Source: Pandoraea apista
GTDB taxonomy: Bacteria > Pseudomonadota > Gammaproteobacteria > Burkholderiales > Burkholderiaceae
Reading direction: 5' to 3'
NCBI RefSeq assembly: GCF_001465595.2
Contig: NZ_CP013481.2
Span: 1,426,001-1,490,000 of the forward strand
Length of the DNA: 64,000 nt
Of the stretch, positions 54,114-62,825 are shown in pieces (within the stretch, counting starts at the first letter, position 1; every line of letters begins with the position of its first letter). The translations under genes were made by a program, and so were the position numbers. The notes under the pieces are model-generated. The model worked only from the letters and a program-made list of their open reading frames with translations, had not been told where the DNA came from and made no database searches.

Positions 54114-54755
54114 TCAGCCGAGCAGATCCAGTGCGCCGGCCAGAGACAGCACCGTTGTGCGTGAGTCGAACGCTGTCGAGAACAGATGCTCGTGCACGAC
54201 AGGATCCGGGTCGTAGCAACAGTCCTTGACAGTGAACAAGCGGTAGTCGGCATCGCTTGCATAGGCGATTGACGAAAGCATCACGCCGGTCGAGGCAATG
54301 CCCACCATGATCAGCGTATCGATACCCTGTGCCGACAGCCGGACTTGCAGGTCGGTGCCGAAGAACACACTGGCGCGATGCGCAATGACGAGCGGTTCAT
54401 CGGCGCGCTGGCCGAGTTCGGGCGAGATCCGGTCGTCGACAAAGCGGCCCAGTTGTTTGATGCCTTGCCCGTTCCGGTTCAGCGGACTGACTTCCGGATA
54501 GCCGGGGCTGAAGTGGATCTTCGCGAAATAGACGCTGACGCCTTTTGCCCGCGCCGCATCGCACAGCGTGCGCGTGTTGGCGAGCAGGGCCGGCGCGACC
54601 GACGGGAACAGCGCCATGATGTCGGTCTGATAATGCATGACCAGCAGCGCGGTCTTCGCGGGTGAAATGTTCCGGCTGTGTGCGCTGACGGCACTGTCCG
54701 CGCGCGATTGACGATCTGCTGAATCGGCGGGCTCACGTTCAACGGGAAGCGACAT
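54114..54755 (-). CDS. Isochorismatase-fold protein lacking the catalytic Cys
   Basis: A 213-aa protein of the isochorismatase/nicotinamidase fold (ALLVMHYQTDIMALFP start, GIASTGVMLSSIAYASDADY in the nucleophile region). The classical Asp of the LxxDxQ motif is replaced by His41 and the Cys of GVATxxCV is Val158, so cysteine hydrolase chemistry seems impossible, although Lys79 is present. A subfamily with GIxTSGVVLST in this place is known. I chose the ATG at 54755 to fit the family; the frame extends to 54875. Divergent function or a binding role is inference. Confidence 0.85.
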   Translation of the reverse strand: MSLPVEREPADSADRQSRADSAVSAHSRNISPAKTALLVMHYQTDIMALFPSVAPALLANTRTLCDAARAKGVSVYFAKIHFSPGYPEVSPLNRNGQGIKQLGRFVDDRISPELGQRADEPLVIAHRASVFFGTDLQVRLSAQGIDTLIMVGIASTGVMLSSIAYASDADYRLFTVKDCCYDPDPVVHEHLFSTAFDSRTTVLSLAGALDLLG

Positions 54756-54872
54756 ATGGTGGCGCAATAGAGAAGGATGGCCGACTCTATCACGACCCCG
54801 CCGGTCATCGTTTGCCAGCGGAAGCGGGGAGGAGGCCGCCATCATGCTGCGGGATGCCGGCGCCCGGAATGA

Positions 54873-54907
54873 CAAAAGCCCGTCGATCTTGCGATCAACG
54901 GGCTTTC
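54873..54907 (-). terminator. Terminator of the initiator tRNA gene
   Basis: AAAGCCCGT/ACGGGCTTT with an inner GATC/GATC pairing around TTGC. On the minus strand it ends in TTTT. It lies just downstream of the minus-strand tRNA-fMet. Confidence 0.85.
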
Positions 54908-54912
54908 GAATT

Positions 54913-54989
54913 TGGTTGCGGGGACAGGATTTGAACCTGTGACCTTCGGGTTATGAGCCCGACGAGCTGCCAGACTGCTCCACCCCGCG
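54913..54989 (-). tRNA. Initiator tRNA-Met (anticodon CAT)
   Basis: A 77-nt cloverleaf read from the minus strand: CGCGGGG at the 5' end with the C:A mismatch at position 1:72 typical of initiator tRNA, three G:C pairs under the anticodon loop (GGG CTCATAA CCC), T-arm GGTTCAAATCC and an encoded CCA. Confidence 0.96.
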
Positions 54990-55159
54990 TCTGAAGAAAT
55001 GAATAGTACGGGAATTCTGCGCATTGTGTCAAGCATTTATGACATTTGTTTAATGGACTTCCTGAAAATCATGCATGAGGCGTGCATTTTCGGCGCGTCC
55101 CGCGCGCATGTGTTGTGCCACAGGTATTCACTTGTCCCATCCTCTGGTTTAGTATTTGT

Positions 55160-55179
55160 GTTACCAACCAGTTAATTAA
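55160..55179. promoter_or_regulatory. TetR operator upstream of the tetR gene
   Basis: TGTTACCAACCAGTTAATTA lies 8 bp before the tetR ATG. Its reverse complement differs at only two positions from the operator at 55880-55899. A possible promoter (TTCACT, 18 bp, TAGTAT at 55151-55156) would place it at the start site, implying autorepression. Confidence 0.7.
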
Positions 55180-55187
55180 AGCTATCC

Positions 55188-55832
55188 ATGACGAACGATC
55201 CTCAAGTGGCTCGAGTGACCCGAAACCGTGATCGCACGCGTGCTCAGATTCTCGCCGCCGCGCGCGATGAGTTTTCGCTGCGCGGCTATGAAGGCGCCCG
55301 TGTGGAGGCCATCGCCGAGCGTGCTGGCTCCAACAAGCGCATGCTTTATTACTACTTCAAAAACAAAGACGAGCTGTTTCTCGCCGTGATGGAAGAGACC
55401 TATCGCGGCATTCGCGACGCAGAAGCCGAACTGCGCCTGCTCGACCTTCCGCCTATCGACGCCATTCGAGCACTCGTGACATTCACGTGGGAGTACTACC
55501 TCGCGCATCCCGAGTTTCTGTCGCTGCTGAATAGCGAAAATCTCTATCACGCACAACATTTGCGCCGCTCCACCGACATTCGCTCGCTGAATTCGCCGCT
55601 CATCGACACTCTCGGTGAAATCCTCGCACGCGGTCACCGCGAGAAGCTCTTCCGTGGCGGCGTCGATCCGCTTCAGCTCTACATCTCCATCGCGGCGCTC
55701 GGCTATTTCTACCTGTCGAACAACGCCACGCTGTGCACTGTGTTCGGGCGCGATCTGTCCACACCCAAAGCGCGTCTCGAACGTCTTCAGCACATGATCG
55801 ACATGGTCTTGGGGTATCTACTGATCAACTGA
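55188..55832 (+). CDS. TetR-family regulator of the ABC / enolase locus
   Basis: A 214-aa TetR regulator. The HTH is AREFSLRGYEGARVEAIAER-like (here ARDEFSLRGYEGARVEAIAE) followed by SNKRMLYYYFKNKDELF, and the ligand-binding domain is helical up to LERLQHMIDMVLGYLLI. Similar regulators sit beside pyrimidine or xenobiotic catabolic genes. Matching operators before this gene and before the ABC operon make it the likely repressor of both. The inducer is unknown. Confidence 0.92.
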   Translation: MTNDPQVARVTRNRDRTRAQILAAARDEFSLRGYEGARVEAIAERAGSNKRMLYYYFKNKDELFLAVMEETYRGIRDAEAELRLLDLPPIDAIRALVTFTWEYYLAHPEFLSLLNSENLYHAQHLRRSTDIRSLNSPLIDTLGEILARGHREKLFRGGVDPLQLYISIAALGYFYLSNNATLCTVFGRDLSTPKARLERLQHMIDMVLGYLLIN

Positions 55833-55852
55833 TTTTTTACGCGATTCCCCGT

Positions 55853-55899
55853 TGACAGCGCAATATCGCCTGCCTAAGATAATTAACCAGTTGGTAACA
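55853..55899 (+). promoter_or_regulatory. Sigma70 promoter with TetR operator, ABC operon
   Basis: -35 TTGACA (55853-55858), 16-bp spacer, -10 TAAGAT (55875-55880), then the operator TAATTAACCAGTTGGTAACA (55880-55899) across the start site. The operator matches the one before tetR in inverse orientation with two differences, so one repressor should close both promoters. Confidence 0.8.
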
Positions 55900-55982
55900 A
55901 AAGACGAAAAAGACGCCGGCGATGTCCGAGACCTGATCTCGCACACGACCGGCCCGTACCTCGCCAAGGATGGAGACAACTC

Positions 55983-56786
55983 ATGGCGCAAGCGACACCG
56001 TTGGTTCGTAAGGTATTCGAGTCTCGCGCGTTCAGGCCCATTGCCCTGATCGCATTCATCATCATCGGCTGGGAGCTGACCATTCAGCTCTTCCAGATCA
56101 AGCCGTATCTGGTGCCCGATCCGCTAGTCGTCATCCGCCAGCTTGTGACCGATTGGCCCAAGCTCTGGAGCGAGACACTGGTGACGACGTACGCCACTGT
56201 CGGCGGTTTCCTCCTCTCTGCCCTGATTGGTGTGCCGCTCGCGATGCTCATCGCGTACTCGCGGCTAGTGGAGAGCTATGTCTACCCACTGCTCGTTTTC
56301 TCGCAATCGATTCCGAAGATCGCGATCGCGCCGTTGCTCGTGGTCTGGTTCGGTTTCGGCATCGTGCCGAAAATCGTCACCGCGTTTCTGCTTGGCTTCT
56401 TCCCGGTGGTCGTATCGACAGTCATGGGGTTCAAGTCCGTCGACCGCGACATGATCGACCTGGTGCGTTCCATGAAAGCCAGCCGCTTGCAGACGTTCCT
56501 CAAGATCAGTCTGCCATTCGCCATGCCCAGCATCTTCAGCGGATTGAAGGTGTCGGTCACGCTGGCGGTGGTCGGGGCCGTTGTCGGCGAGTTCGTCGGC
56601 GCCAACTCCGGCATCGGTTATGTGTTGCAAGTGGCGAACGGCAACTTCGACCTGCCCCTCATGTTCGCCGCGCTCATCCTGCTCTCGCTCGTCGGTGTGG
56701 TGCTGTTCGTGCTCGTCGACATGGTCGAGCGGGTGATGATTCCCTGGCACGCTTCGCATCGCGACGATTACTACGTCAGTCCCTGA
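55983..56786 (+). CDS. ABC transporter permease (SsuC/TauC type)
   Basis: A 267-aa inner-membrane permease with about six helices. The cytoplasmic EAA-like coupling loop is MKASRLQTFLKISLPFAMPS at ~160-180, and PLAMLIAYSRLVESYVYPLL and WFGFGIVPKIVT are SsuC-like. ATG after GGAGACA. First structural gene of the locus; the binding protein follows after 113 bp. Substrate unknown: transporters of this class carry sulfonates, nitrate, pyrimidine precursors and similar compounds. Confidence 0.93.
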   Translation: MAQATPLVRKVFESRAFRPIALIAFIIIGWELTIQLFQIKPYLVPDPLVVIRQLVTDWPKLWSETLVTTYATVGGFLLSALIGVPLAMLIAYSRLVESYVYPLLVFSQSIPKIAIAPLLVVWFGFGIVPKIVTAFLLGFFPVVVSTVMGFKSVDRDMIDLVRSMKASRLQTFLKISLPFAMPSIFSGLKVSVTLAVVGAVVGEFVGANSGIGYVLQVANGNFDLPLMFAALILLSLVGVVLFVLVDMVERVMIPWHASHRDDYYVSP

Positions 56787-56899
56787 TCGCAGCACCGTAT
56801 CAGCGGCTTGGCAGAGTCACCGAATTTCGCCGTGGCGTGGCGCAGCTCGCGCGCGGCTCGTCTCATCCCCCGTACGAAGAACGACATAAGGAGACTGGC

Positions 56900-57964
56900 A
56901 TGATTCGAATGGAAGCGCGGCGCGGTGGTGTGCCGCGACGGGTATCGGGCGCAAGACCCATGTTCCTCGCAACGATCACCCGTATGATCGGGATGGTCGC
57001 GACCGGCGCAGTCATTGCATTCGGCATGGCCTCGCCGGCACAAGCGCGCGATAAAGTCACGCTGATGCTCAACTGGTACACCTATGGCGAGCATGCGCCG
57101 TTCTACCTTGGTGTCGAACGTGGTTACTTCGCGGCAGAGAACATCGATCTCGACATTCAGGAGGGACGCGGCTCGGCCGTCACCGTGCAAGCCGTGGCGG
57201 CAGGTTCGACAACGCTCGGTTATGCCGACGTCAGCACCATGATCAAGGCAGCCGCGAAGGGCGCGCCGGTGGTAACAGTCGGTGTGATGCTGCAAAAGAG
57301 TCCGGCATCGGTGATGGGCTTCGCCGACAAGAACATTGTCAAACCTTCGGACATCAAAGGCCGCACGGTTGCGATGACCCCGGGCGACTCGCTCTCGCAA
57401 CTCTGGCCGGTCTATCTCAAGTCGAATCATCTCGGTGACACAGACTACAAACCCGTGTCGGGCGACGCGGCCACCAAACGTAACGCTGTGGTCAACGGCC
57501 GTGCCGATCTGTTGCTGGGGAATGTGAACGACCAGAAGCCGATCATCGAGGAAATTACGGGCAAGCCGGTGCGAGCGCTGTTGTTCGCCGATGCAGGCGT
57601 CAATCCTTTGAACGGCGGCATCATCGCGCGAAAGGAAATGCTGAAGTCGAACCCCGACTTGCTGCGTCGCTTTCTGCGGGCGGCGGTGAAATCGGTGCAG
57701 GCAGCCACGCAGTCGCCGCAAGACGCCGTGAACGCCATGCTCAAGATCAATTCGAAAGCCGGTAAGCCGGAAACGCTGGCCAAGAGCTGGGAGGCAACGA
57801 TTCCGCTGCTGCATACCGCCAGCACGCAGAATCTGCCGCCGCTGCGCTTCGATCCTAAGGACATGGCCGCAACGCTCGATCTGATGGTGAAGTACGGCGG
57901 CGTTGACGGCGCCACCGCCGGTAAGGCCGAGGACTACTACACGCTGGAGTTTCTGCCGAAATGA
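56900..57964 (+). CDS. ABC transporter substrate-binding protein (NMT1/SsuA type)
   Basis: A 354-aa periplasmic receptor. The signal region is long: a basic N-terminus, then a hydrophobic stretch near residues 28-45 and cleavage after ASPAQA (~52). The mature domain has VTLMLNWYTYGEHAPFYLGV at the start, typical of NMT1/THI5-like proteins, and EGRGSAVTVQAVAAGSTTLG. The ATG at 56900 follows AAGGAGA; an upstream frame is open to 56153 but overlaps the permease. Its stop overlaps the ATPase start (ATGA). Closest known neighbours bind aminopyrimidine or sulfonate-like ligands, but the ligand here is open. Confidence 0.93.
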   Translation: MIRMEARRGGVPRRVSGARPMFLATITRMIGMVATGAVIAFGMASPAQARDKVTLMLNWYTYGEHAPFYLGVERGYFAAENIDLDIQEGRGSAVTVQAVAAGSTTLGYADVSTMIKAAAKGAPVVTVGVMLQKSPASVMGFADKNIVKPSDIKGRTVAMTPGDSLSQLWPVYLKSNHLGDTDYKPVSGDAATKRNAVVNGRADLLLGNVNDQKPIIEEITGKPVRALLFADAGVNPLNGGIIARKEMLKSNPDLLRRFLRAAVKSVQAATQSPQDAVNAMLKINSKAGKPETLAKSWEATIPLLHTASTQNLPPLRFDPKDMAATLDLMVKYGGVDGATAGKAEDYYTLEFLPK

Positions 57965-58809
57965 ACCGTCCAGTTGAAAGTGTGCTGACGGCGTTGTCGG
58001 CGGTGCCCGGCAACGCGCCTGAACCTTCGATGCGCCTGGAACCGATGATCCGTTTCGACGGCATTGCGAAGACGTACGACACGAAAGAAGGGGCGGTTCG
58101 CTCGCTGAATCCCGTGTCGCTCGACGTGGCGCCAGGCGAGTTCGTATCGATCGTCGGACCCAGCGGCTGTGGCAAGAGCACGTTGTTGAAGATTGCCGCC
58201 GGATTGCTGCCGGCCTCGGAAGGCGAACTGATCATTAACGGTAAGTCCGTCGACGGGCCGCCGGACGACATCGGCATGGTTTTTCAGAATGCCGTGCTGC
58301 TTGCGTGGCGCGACATTCTGTCGAACATCATGTTGCAGATCGAAGTGCGAAAACTTGATCGGGCCACGTATCTGGCACGGGCAAAGGCGCTCATCGAGAT
58401 GGCCGGTCTGACGGATTTTGCGCACAAGTTGCCCTGGCAACTTTCGGGCGGAATGCAGCAACGCGCCGCGATCTGCCGCGCGCTCGTGCACGATCCGAAG
58501 ATTCTGCTCATGGACGAGCCGTTCGGCGCGCTCGACGCCATGACGCGCGAGAAGATGAACCTGGAGTTGCAACGCATCTGGCTTTCCACGGGCAAAACGG
58601 TGTTGCTCATCACGCACAGCATTCCGGAGGCCGTGTTCCTGTCGGATCGTGTGGTGGTGATGTCCGAGCGTCCGGGCAGCATTGCGGCGATCTACGACGT
58701 GAAGTTGCCGCGTCCGCGCGGGCTCGACGTCATGGGCGATCCGGAGTTCGCACGCCTCACGCGCCAGATTCGCTCGCACTTTTACGCGCAGGGGAATCTG
58801 GACGAGTAA
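57961..58809 (+). CDS. ABC transporter ATP-binding protein
   Basis: A 282-aa ATPase of the SsuB/TauB type. Walker A is GPSGCGKST (residues 66-74), the ABC signature LSGGMQQRAAICRAL, Walker B ILLMDEP with FGALDAMT, and the H-loop LLITHSIPEAVFLSD. It begins with ~20 extra residues that may be non-essential. Translationally coupled to the binding protein gene (ATGA). Completes the importer; the enolase-type gene follows after 83 bp. Confidence 0.95.
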   Translation: MNRPVESVLTALSAVPGNAPEPSMRLEPMIRFDGIAKTYDTKEGAVRSLNPVSLDVAPGEFVSIVGPSGCGKSTLLKIAAGLLPASEGELIINGKSVDGPPDDIGMVFQNAVLLAWRDILSNIMLQIEVRKLDRATYLARAKALIEMAGLTDFAHKLPWQLSGGMQQRAAICRALVHDPKILLMDEPFGALDAMTREKMNLELQRIWLSTGKTVLLITHSIPEAVFLSDRVVVMSERPGSIAAIYDVKLPRPRGLDVMGDPEFARLTRQIRSHFYAQGNLDE

Positions 58810-58892
58810 TTCCGGCGGGCAGCGCCCGCATCGCACCGGCCGCCCTGCGGCGGCTTCGAGTTAACGCGTTGTTTCTTTTTTGGGACTGACGT

Positions 58893-60326
58893 ATGTCAGC
58901 GGTATCGCTCACCCTAACGTTTTGCGAATTGTTCGAGCGCGACGTTGCGCTGCGCTTGCCGTTCCGCTTCGGTGCGGTCACGTTGCGGCATGCGACGCAG
59001 GCCTTCGTGCGCGTAGGGGTGCGTCTGGCCGACGGTCGCGAAGCGGTGGGGGCGACCGCCGAACTGATGGTGCCGAAATGGTTCGACAAGTCGCCGGAAC
59101 TCTCGCAAGCGCAGAACACCGAGCAGCTACGCGAGTCGCTTCGCCTGGCGCGTCGCCTTGCGCTGGAAAACAGTGCGCCTGCGACCGCCTTTGCTCGCTT
59201 CGAGCGGCAGTATCCCGCGCAACTGCATGAAGGGGCGGCGCTTGGACTGAATCCGCTTGTGGCGTCGTTCGGGCTCGCGCAGATCGACAAGGCAGTCCTC
59301 GACGGTCTGTGCCGAGCGTTGGGGATCTCGTTTTTCGACGCCATGCGGCGCAACGTTGTGGGTCTGCGGCACACGACGCTCGCCCCGGATCTCGACGGCT
59401 TCGATTTCGACGCGCTATTAACGGATCTCCGGCCGACGCGCGCGCTGGCCTTGCGTCACACGGTGGGCATGGCAGACGCCCTCGCGCGTGCGGATGGTGC
59501 GGACTTTCCCGGCGACGGACTTCCCGCAACGCTTGAGGAGGTGGTGCGCCGCTATCGTCCGCGCGAATTCAAGCTCAAGCTCGGCGGCGATGCGAAGCAG
59601 GATCGCGAACGCCTTGCGGCCATTGCATCGCTGCTGGGGCAAGCGTGCCCGGATTACCGGGTCACGCTGGATGGCAACGAGCAATACCCGGACGCCAGTA
59701 CGTTTCTCGCCTTCTGGCGCGCGATGGAGCGTGACCTGTATCTGGCCGACATGGTGCGCAGGGTGCGTTATGTGGAGCAGCCATTGGCGCGCAGCGTGGC
59801 GTTGCGTCACCCGTTGGGGCCGCTCGCGAGCGCTGTGCCGATGATGATCGACGAATCCGACGAGACGCTCGATGCCTTCGTGAGCGCCAAGGCGCTGGGT
59901 TATCGCGCGGTGTCGAGCAAGAGTTGCAAGGGGCTTTACAAGTCGCTGATCAACCGTGCGCGTTGCGAGCTCTGGAACACACAGACGGGGGTACGCCGCT
60001 ACTTCATGACGGCGGAGGACCTGACCTGCCAGGCGGGGCTTGCCGTCCAACAGGATCTCGCGCTTGCCGCACTGCTTGACGTAACGCACGTCGAGCGCAA
60101 CGGGCACCACTATGTTGCCGGAATGCCGGGGGCGCATGAGGATGAGCAGCGAGCGTTCGCGCTGCGTCATCCGGCGCTCTACACGTGGCAAACCGGGCAG
60201 GCGTCGGGCGCGTTGCGTTTGCGAGTCGACGAGGGGGACATCGCGTTGGAGGATCTTTATGCCGAGGGTTTCGCGTCGAGCGCCATGCCGGACTGGACGA
60301 GGCTTCGGGAAATGACGACTCGTTGA
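58893..60326 (+). CDS. Mandelate racemase/enolase-superfamily enzyme
   Basis: A 477-aa enolase-fold enzyme. The TIM-barrel residues expected are K227/K229 (FKLKLGG), metal ligands D260 (LDGNEQY), E295 (YVEQPL) and D320/E321 (IDESDET), and K343 (SSKSCKG), all in place. It should abstract an alpha proton next to a carboxylate, giving dehydration, racemisation or cycloisomerisation. It is longer than typical members (~380-400 aa), with extra sequence around residues 100-150 and at the end. In operon order it follows the importer. Substrate unknown. Confidence 0.87.
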   Translation: MSAVSLTLTFCELFERDVALRLPFRFGAVTLRHATQAFVRVGVRLADGREAVGATAELMVPKWFDKSPELSQAQNTEQLRESLRLARRLALENSAPATAFARFERQYPAQLHEGAALGLNPLVASFGLAQIDKAVLDGLCRALGISFFDAMRRNVVGLRHTTLAPDLDGFDFDALLTDLRPTRALALRHTVGMADALARADGADFPGDGLPATLEEVVRRYRPREFKLKLGGDAKQDRERLAAIASLLGQACPDYRVTLDGNEQYPDASTFLAFWRAMERDLYLADMVRRVRYVEQPLARSVALRHPLGPLASAVPMMIDESDETLDAFVSAKALGYRAVSSKSCKGLYKSLINRARCELWNTQTGVRRYFMTAEDLTCQAGLAVQQDLALAALLDVTHVERNGHHYVAGMPGAHEDEQRAFALRHPALYTWQTGQASGALRLRVDEGDIALEDLYAEGFASSAMPDWTRLREMTTR

Positions 60327-60380
60327 GACGAGGCAGCCGGCGAAATGTCAGGCCGGAATGATCGTCAAACAATTAGGTAT

Positions 60381-60397
60381 ACGAAATTTTATTTCGT
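60381..60397. promoter_or_regulatory. 17-bp palindrome upstream of the Gfo/Idh gene
   Basis: ACGAAAT-TTT-ATTTCGT, perfect arms, 92 bp before the ATG of the oxidoreductase gene, in a 162-bp AT-rich gap inside the locus. It differs from the TetR operators, so a second regulator may act on the last three genes. Confidence 0.65.
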
Positions 60398-60488
60398 CAG
60401 GCAGCTTCGATGACCGGCGCCGGGCATTAACGAAGCGACGACGAATCGATAGGGCATCGCTACAAGGGAAGTCACAGGAGATTACATA

Positions 60489-61652
60489 ATGGCAACGCTT
60501 CGAATCGGCATCATCATGCACGGCGTGACCGGTCGCATGGGTATGAATCAGCACTTGATCCGCTCCATCGTGGAGATTCGCAAACAAGGGGGCGTGACAC
60601 TCGCCAACGGCGACCGTCTCATGCCCGATCCGATTCTGGTCGGACGCAACGCGGAGAAGATTGCGGCGCTCGCGCGTCAGTATGGTATCGAGCGCTGGAG
60701 CGCGAATCTGGACGAGGCGCTCGCCAACCCCGACGACACGGTGTTCTTCGACGCCGCGACCACGCAGGCGCGTCCGGCGTTGCTCAAGCGCGCCGTGAAA
60801 GCGGGCAAGCACATCTATTGCGAGAAGCCTGTTGCGACCAATCTGGCCGAAGCGCTCGATCTGTATCGCGCGGCGCAAACCGCAGGCGTGAAGCACGGCG
60901 TAGTGCAGGACAAACTCTGGCTACCGGGACTGCGCAAGTTGCAACTGCTCAACGACGCGGGCTTCTTCGGGCAGGTGCTGTCCGTGCGCGGCGAATTCGG
61001 TTACTGGGTGTTCGAAGGCGATCTGCAACCGACACAGCGTCCGTCGTGGAACTATCGCAGTGAAGATGGCGGCGGCATCATTCTCGACATGCTGTGCCAC
61101 TGGCGCTATGTACTCGATAACGTCTTCGGCAAGGTCAAAAGCGTGTCGTGCCTTGGCGCCACGCATATTCCGCAGCGCTGGGACGAGCAAGGCAAGCCGT
61201 ACAAGGCGACGGCCGACGATGCCGCTTACGCGACTTTCGAGCTCGAGAACGGCGTGATCGTTCAGTTGAACAGTTCGTGGTGCGTGCGCGTGCGACGCGA
61301 CGATCTCGTCACGTTCCAGGTGGACGGCACGCACGGCTCGGCCGTTGCGGGGCTGACGGACTGCTGGACGCAATCGCGCGTGAACACACCCAAGCCGGTG
61401 TGGAATCCGGACGTACGCCAGACCCACGATTTCTTCGACGACTGGGTCAAGGTGCCCGATACGACCCCCTACGACAATGCGTTCAAGGTGCAGTGGGAGC
61501 TGTTCCTGCGTCATGTGGCGGGCGAGGGCGAATTCAAGTGGAACCTGCTCGAAGGCGCGAAGGGGGTGCAACTCGTGGAACTCGGACTGCAAAGCTGGCG
61601 CGAGCGCCGCTGGCTCGACGTGCCGGATCTGTCCGGCCGGGAAGGAGCGTAA
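60489..61652 (+). CDS. Gfo/Idh/MocA-family oxidoreductase
   Basis: A 387-aa NAD(P)-dependent oxidoreductase. It begins RIGIIMHGVTGRMGMNQHLI (Rossmann fold with an unusual HGVTGRMG loop). The catalytic-site EKP is at 112-114 in HIYCEKPVATN, followed by the larger sheet domain with GGGIILDMLCHWRYVLD, where the Asp and His of the family sit. It acts on sugars, inositols or related polyols in known members. An AGGAG site precedes the ATG. It is the first of three genes coupled closely (3-bp gap, then a 4-bp overlap). Confidence 0.92.
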   Translation: MATLRIGIIMHGVTGRMGMNQHLIRSIVEIRKQGGVTLANGDRLMPDPILVGRNAEKIAALARQYGIERWSANLDEALANPDDTVFFDAATTQARPALLKRAVKAGKHIYCEKPVATNLAEALDLYRAAQTAGVKHGVVQDKLWLPGLRKLQLLNDAGFFGQVLSVRGEFGYWVFEGDLQPTQRPSWNYRSEDGGGIILDMLCHWRYVLDNVFGKVKSVSCLGATHIPQRWDEQGKPYKATADDAAYATFELENGVIVQLNSSWCVRVRRDDLVTFQVDGTHGSAVAGLTDCWTQSRVNTPKPVWNPDVRQTHDFFDDWVKVPDTTPYDNAFKVQWELFLRHVAGEGEFKWNLLEGAKGVQLVELGLQSWRERRWLDVPDLSGREGA

Positions 61653-61655
61653 GTC

Positions 61656-62825
61656 ATGGCGCCGACGCTCAAGCTGATCGATCGCGACGGGCATCTCGTG
61701 CCATTCACCGTGCGTACCGAACGCACATGGCATCCGACGCCGTCGCCAAAGATGAATCGTATTGCCTATTCCGCCGCGCACGTGGTGGCGGATGCGCGCT
61801 CGGCGGCCGATCCGTGGCTGACGGCCGCCGTCGACTGGGACGCCACGCTGGCGTATCGCGAGCGGCTGTTCTCGCTCGGCCTCGGCGTGGCCGAGGCGAT
61901 GGATACGGCGCAGCGTGGTATGGGGCTGGACTGGCCGACGTCGCTCGAACTTATTCGCCGCAGTGTTGCACAAGCGAAGCATCATCCCGGCGCGCTGATT
62001 GCCTGTGGTGCCGGCACCGATCACCTCGTGCCAGCCGCGGGCCTTACGCTCGACGACGTGATTCGCGCGTATGAGGAACAGATCGAGGCGGTCGAAGCGG
62101 CCGGCGGCCGGATTATCCTGATGGCAAGCCGTGCACTGGCCGCTGTGGCCAGCGGGCCGGAAGACTACCTGCGCGTGTACGAGCGGATATTGCGTCAGGT
62201 GCGCGAGCCGGTGATTCTGCATTGGCTTGGCGACATGTTCGACCCGGCGCTGGCGGGCTATTGGGGGCATGGCGATCTCGATCGCGCGACGGATGTCTGT
62301 CTGCAGGTCATCGAGACGCAACCGGCGAAGGTCGACGGCATCAAGATTTCGTTGCTCGACAAGGACAAGGAGATCGCCATGCGCCGGCGTTTGCCGCAGG
62401 GCGTGCGCATGTACACGGGCGACGACTTCAACTACGCGGAACTGATTGCGGGCGACGCGCAGGGGTACTCGGATGCGCTGCTCGGTATCTTCGACGCGAT
62501 TGCCCCGGCGGCGTCGAGCGCGCTTGAGGCGTTGGGCCGAGGTGATCGCGCGAGCTTCGATGCAATTCTGGCGCCAACGGTGCCGTTGTCGCGTCATATC
62601 TTCGCCGCGCCGACGCGATTCTATAAATCGGGCGTGGTCTTCATGGCATGGCTTAACGGCCATCAGGATCACTTCGCCATGATCGGCGGCCAGCAGAGCG
62701 CGCGCAGTCTCTGGCATTACTGTGAGTTGTTCCGTCTGGCGACCGCCGCACAACTGATCGAAGATCCGGCGCTGGCGGCCTATCGCATGAAGCTCTGGCT
62801 GGCAGTGAACGGGGTGGAAGCATGA
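61656..62825 (+). CDS. DUF993 family protein (TIM-barrel aldolase-like)
   Basis: A 389-aa protein of DUF993, a family related to dihydrodipicolinate synthase-like barrels. Landmarks are AGTDHLVPAAGLTLDDVIRA and KVDGIKISLLDKDKEI, where the Lys in DGIKIS is the expected Schiff-base position of the DapA fold, and YTGDDFNYAELI. It is predicted to be a lyase or aldolase, but no activity is established. It lies 3 bp after the oxidoreductase and overlaps the next gene by 4 bp. Confidence 0.88.
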   Translation: MAPTLKLIDRDGHLVPFTVRTERTWHPTPSPKMNRIAYSAAHVVADARSAADPWLTAAVDWDATLAYRERLFSLGLGVAEAMDTAQRGMGLDWPTSLELIRRSVAQAKHHPGALIACGAGTDHLVPAAGLTLDDVIRAYEEQIEAVEAAGGRIILMASRALAAVASGPEDYLRVYERILRQVREPVILHWLGDMFDPALAGYWGHGDLDRATDVCLQVIETQPAKVDGIKISLLDKDKEIAMRRRLPQGVRMYTGDDFNYAELIAGDAQGYSDALLGIFDAIAPAASSALEALGRGDRASFDAILAPTVPLSRHIFAAPTRFYKSGVVFMAWLNGHQDHFAMIGGQQSARSLWHYCELFRLATAAQLIEDPALAAYRMKLWLAVNGVEA

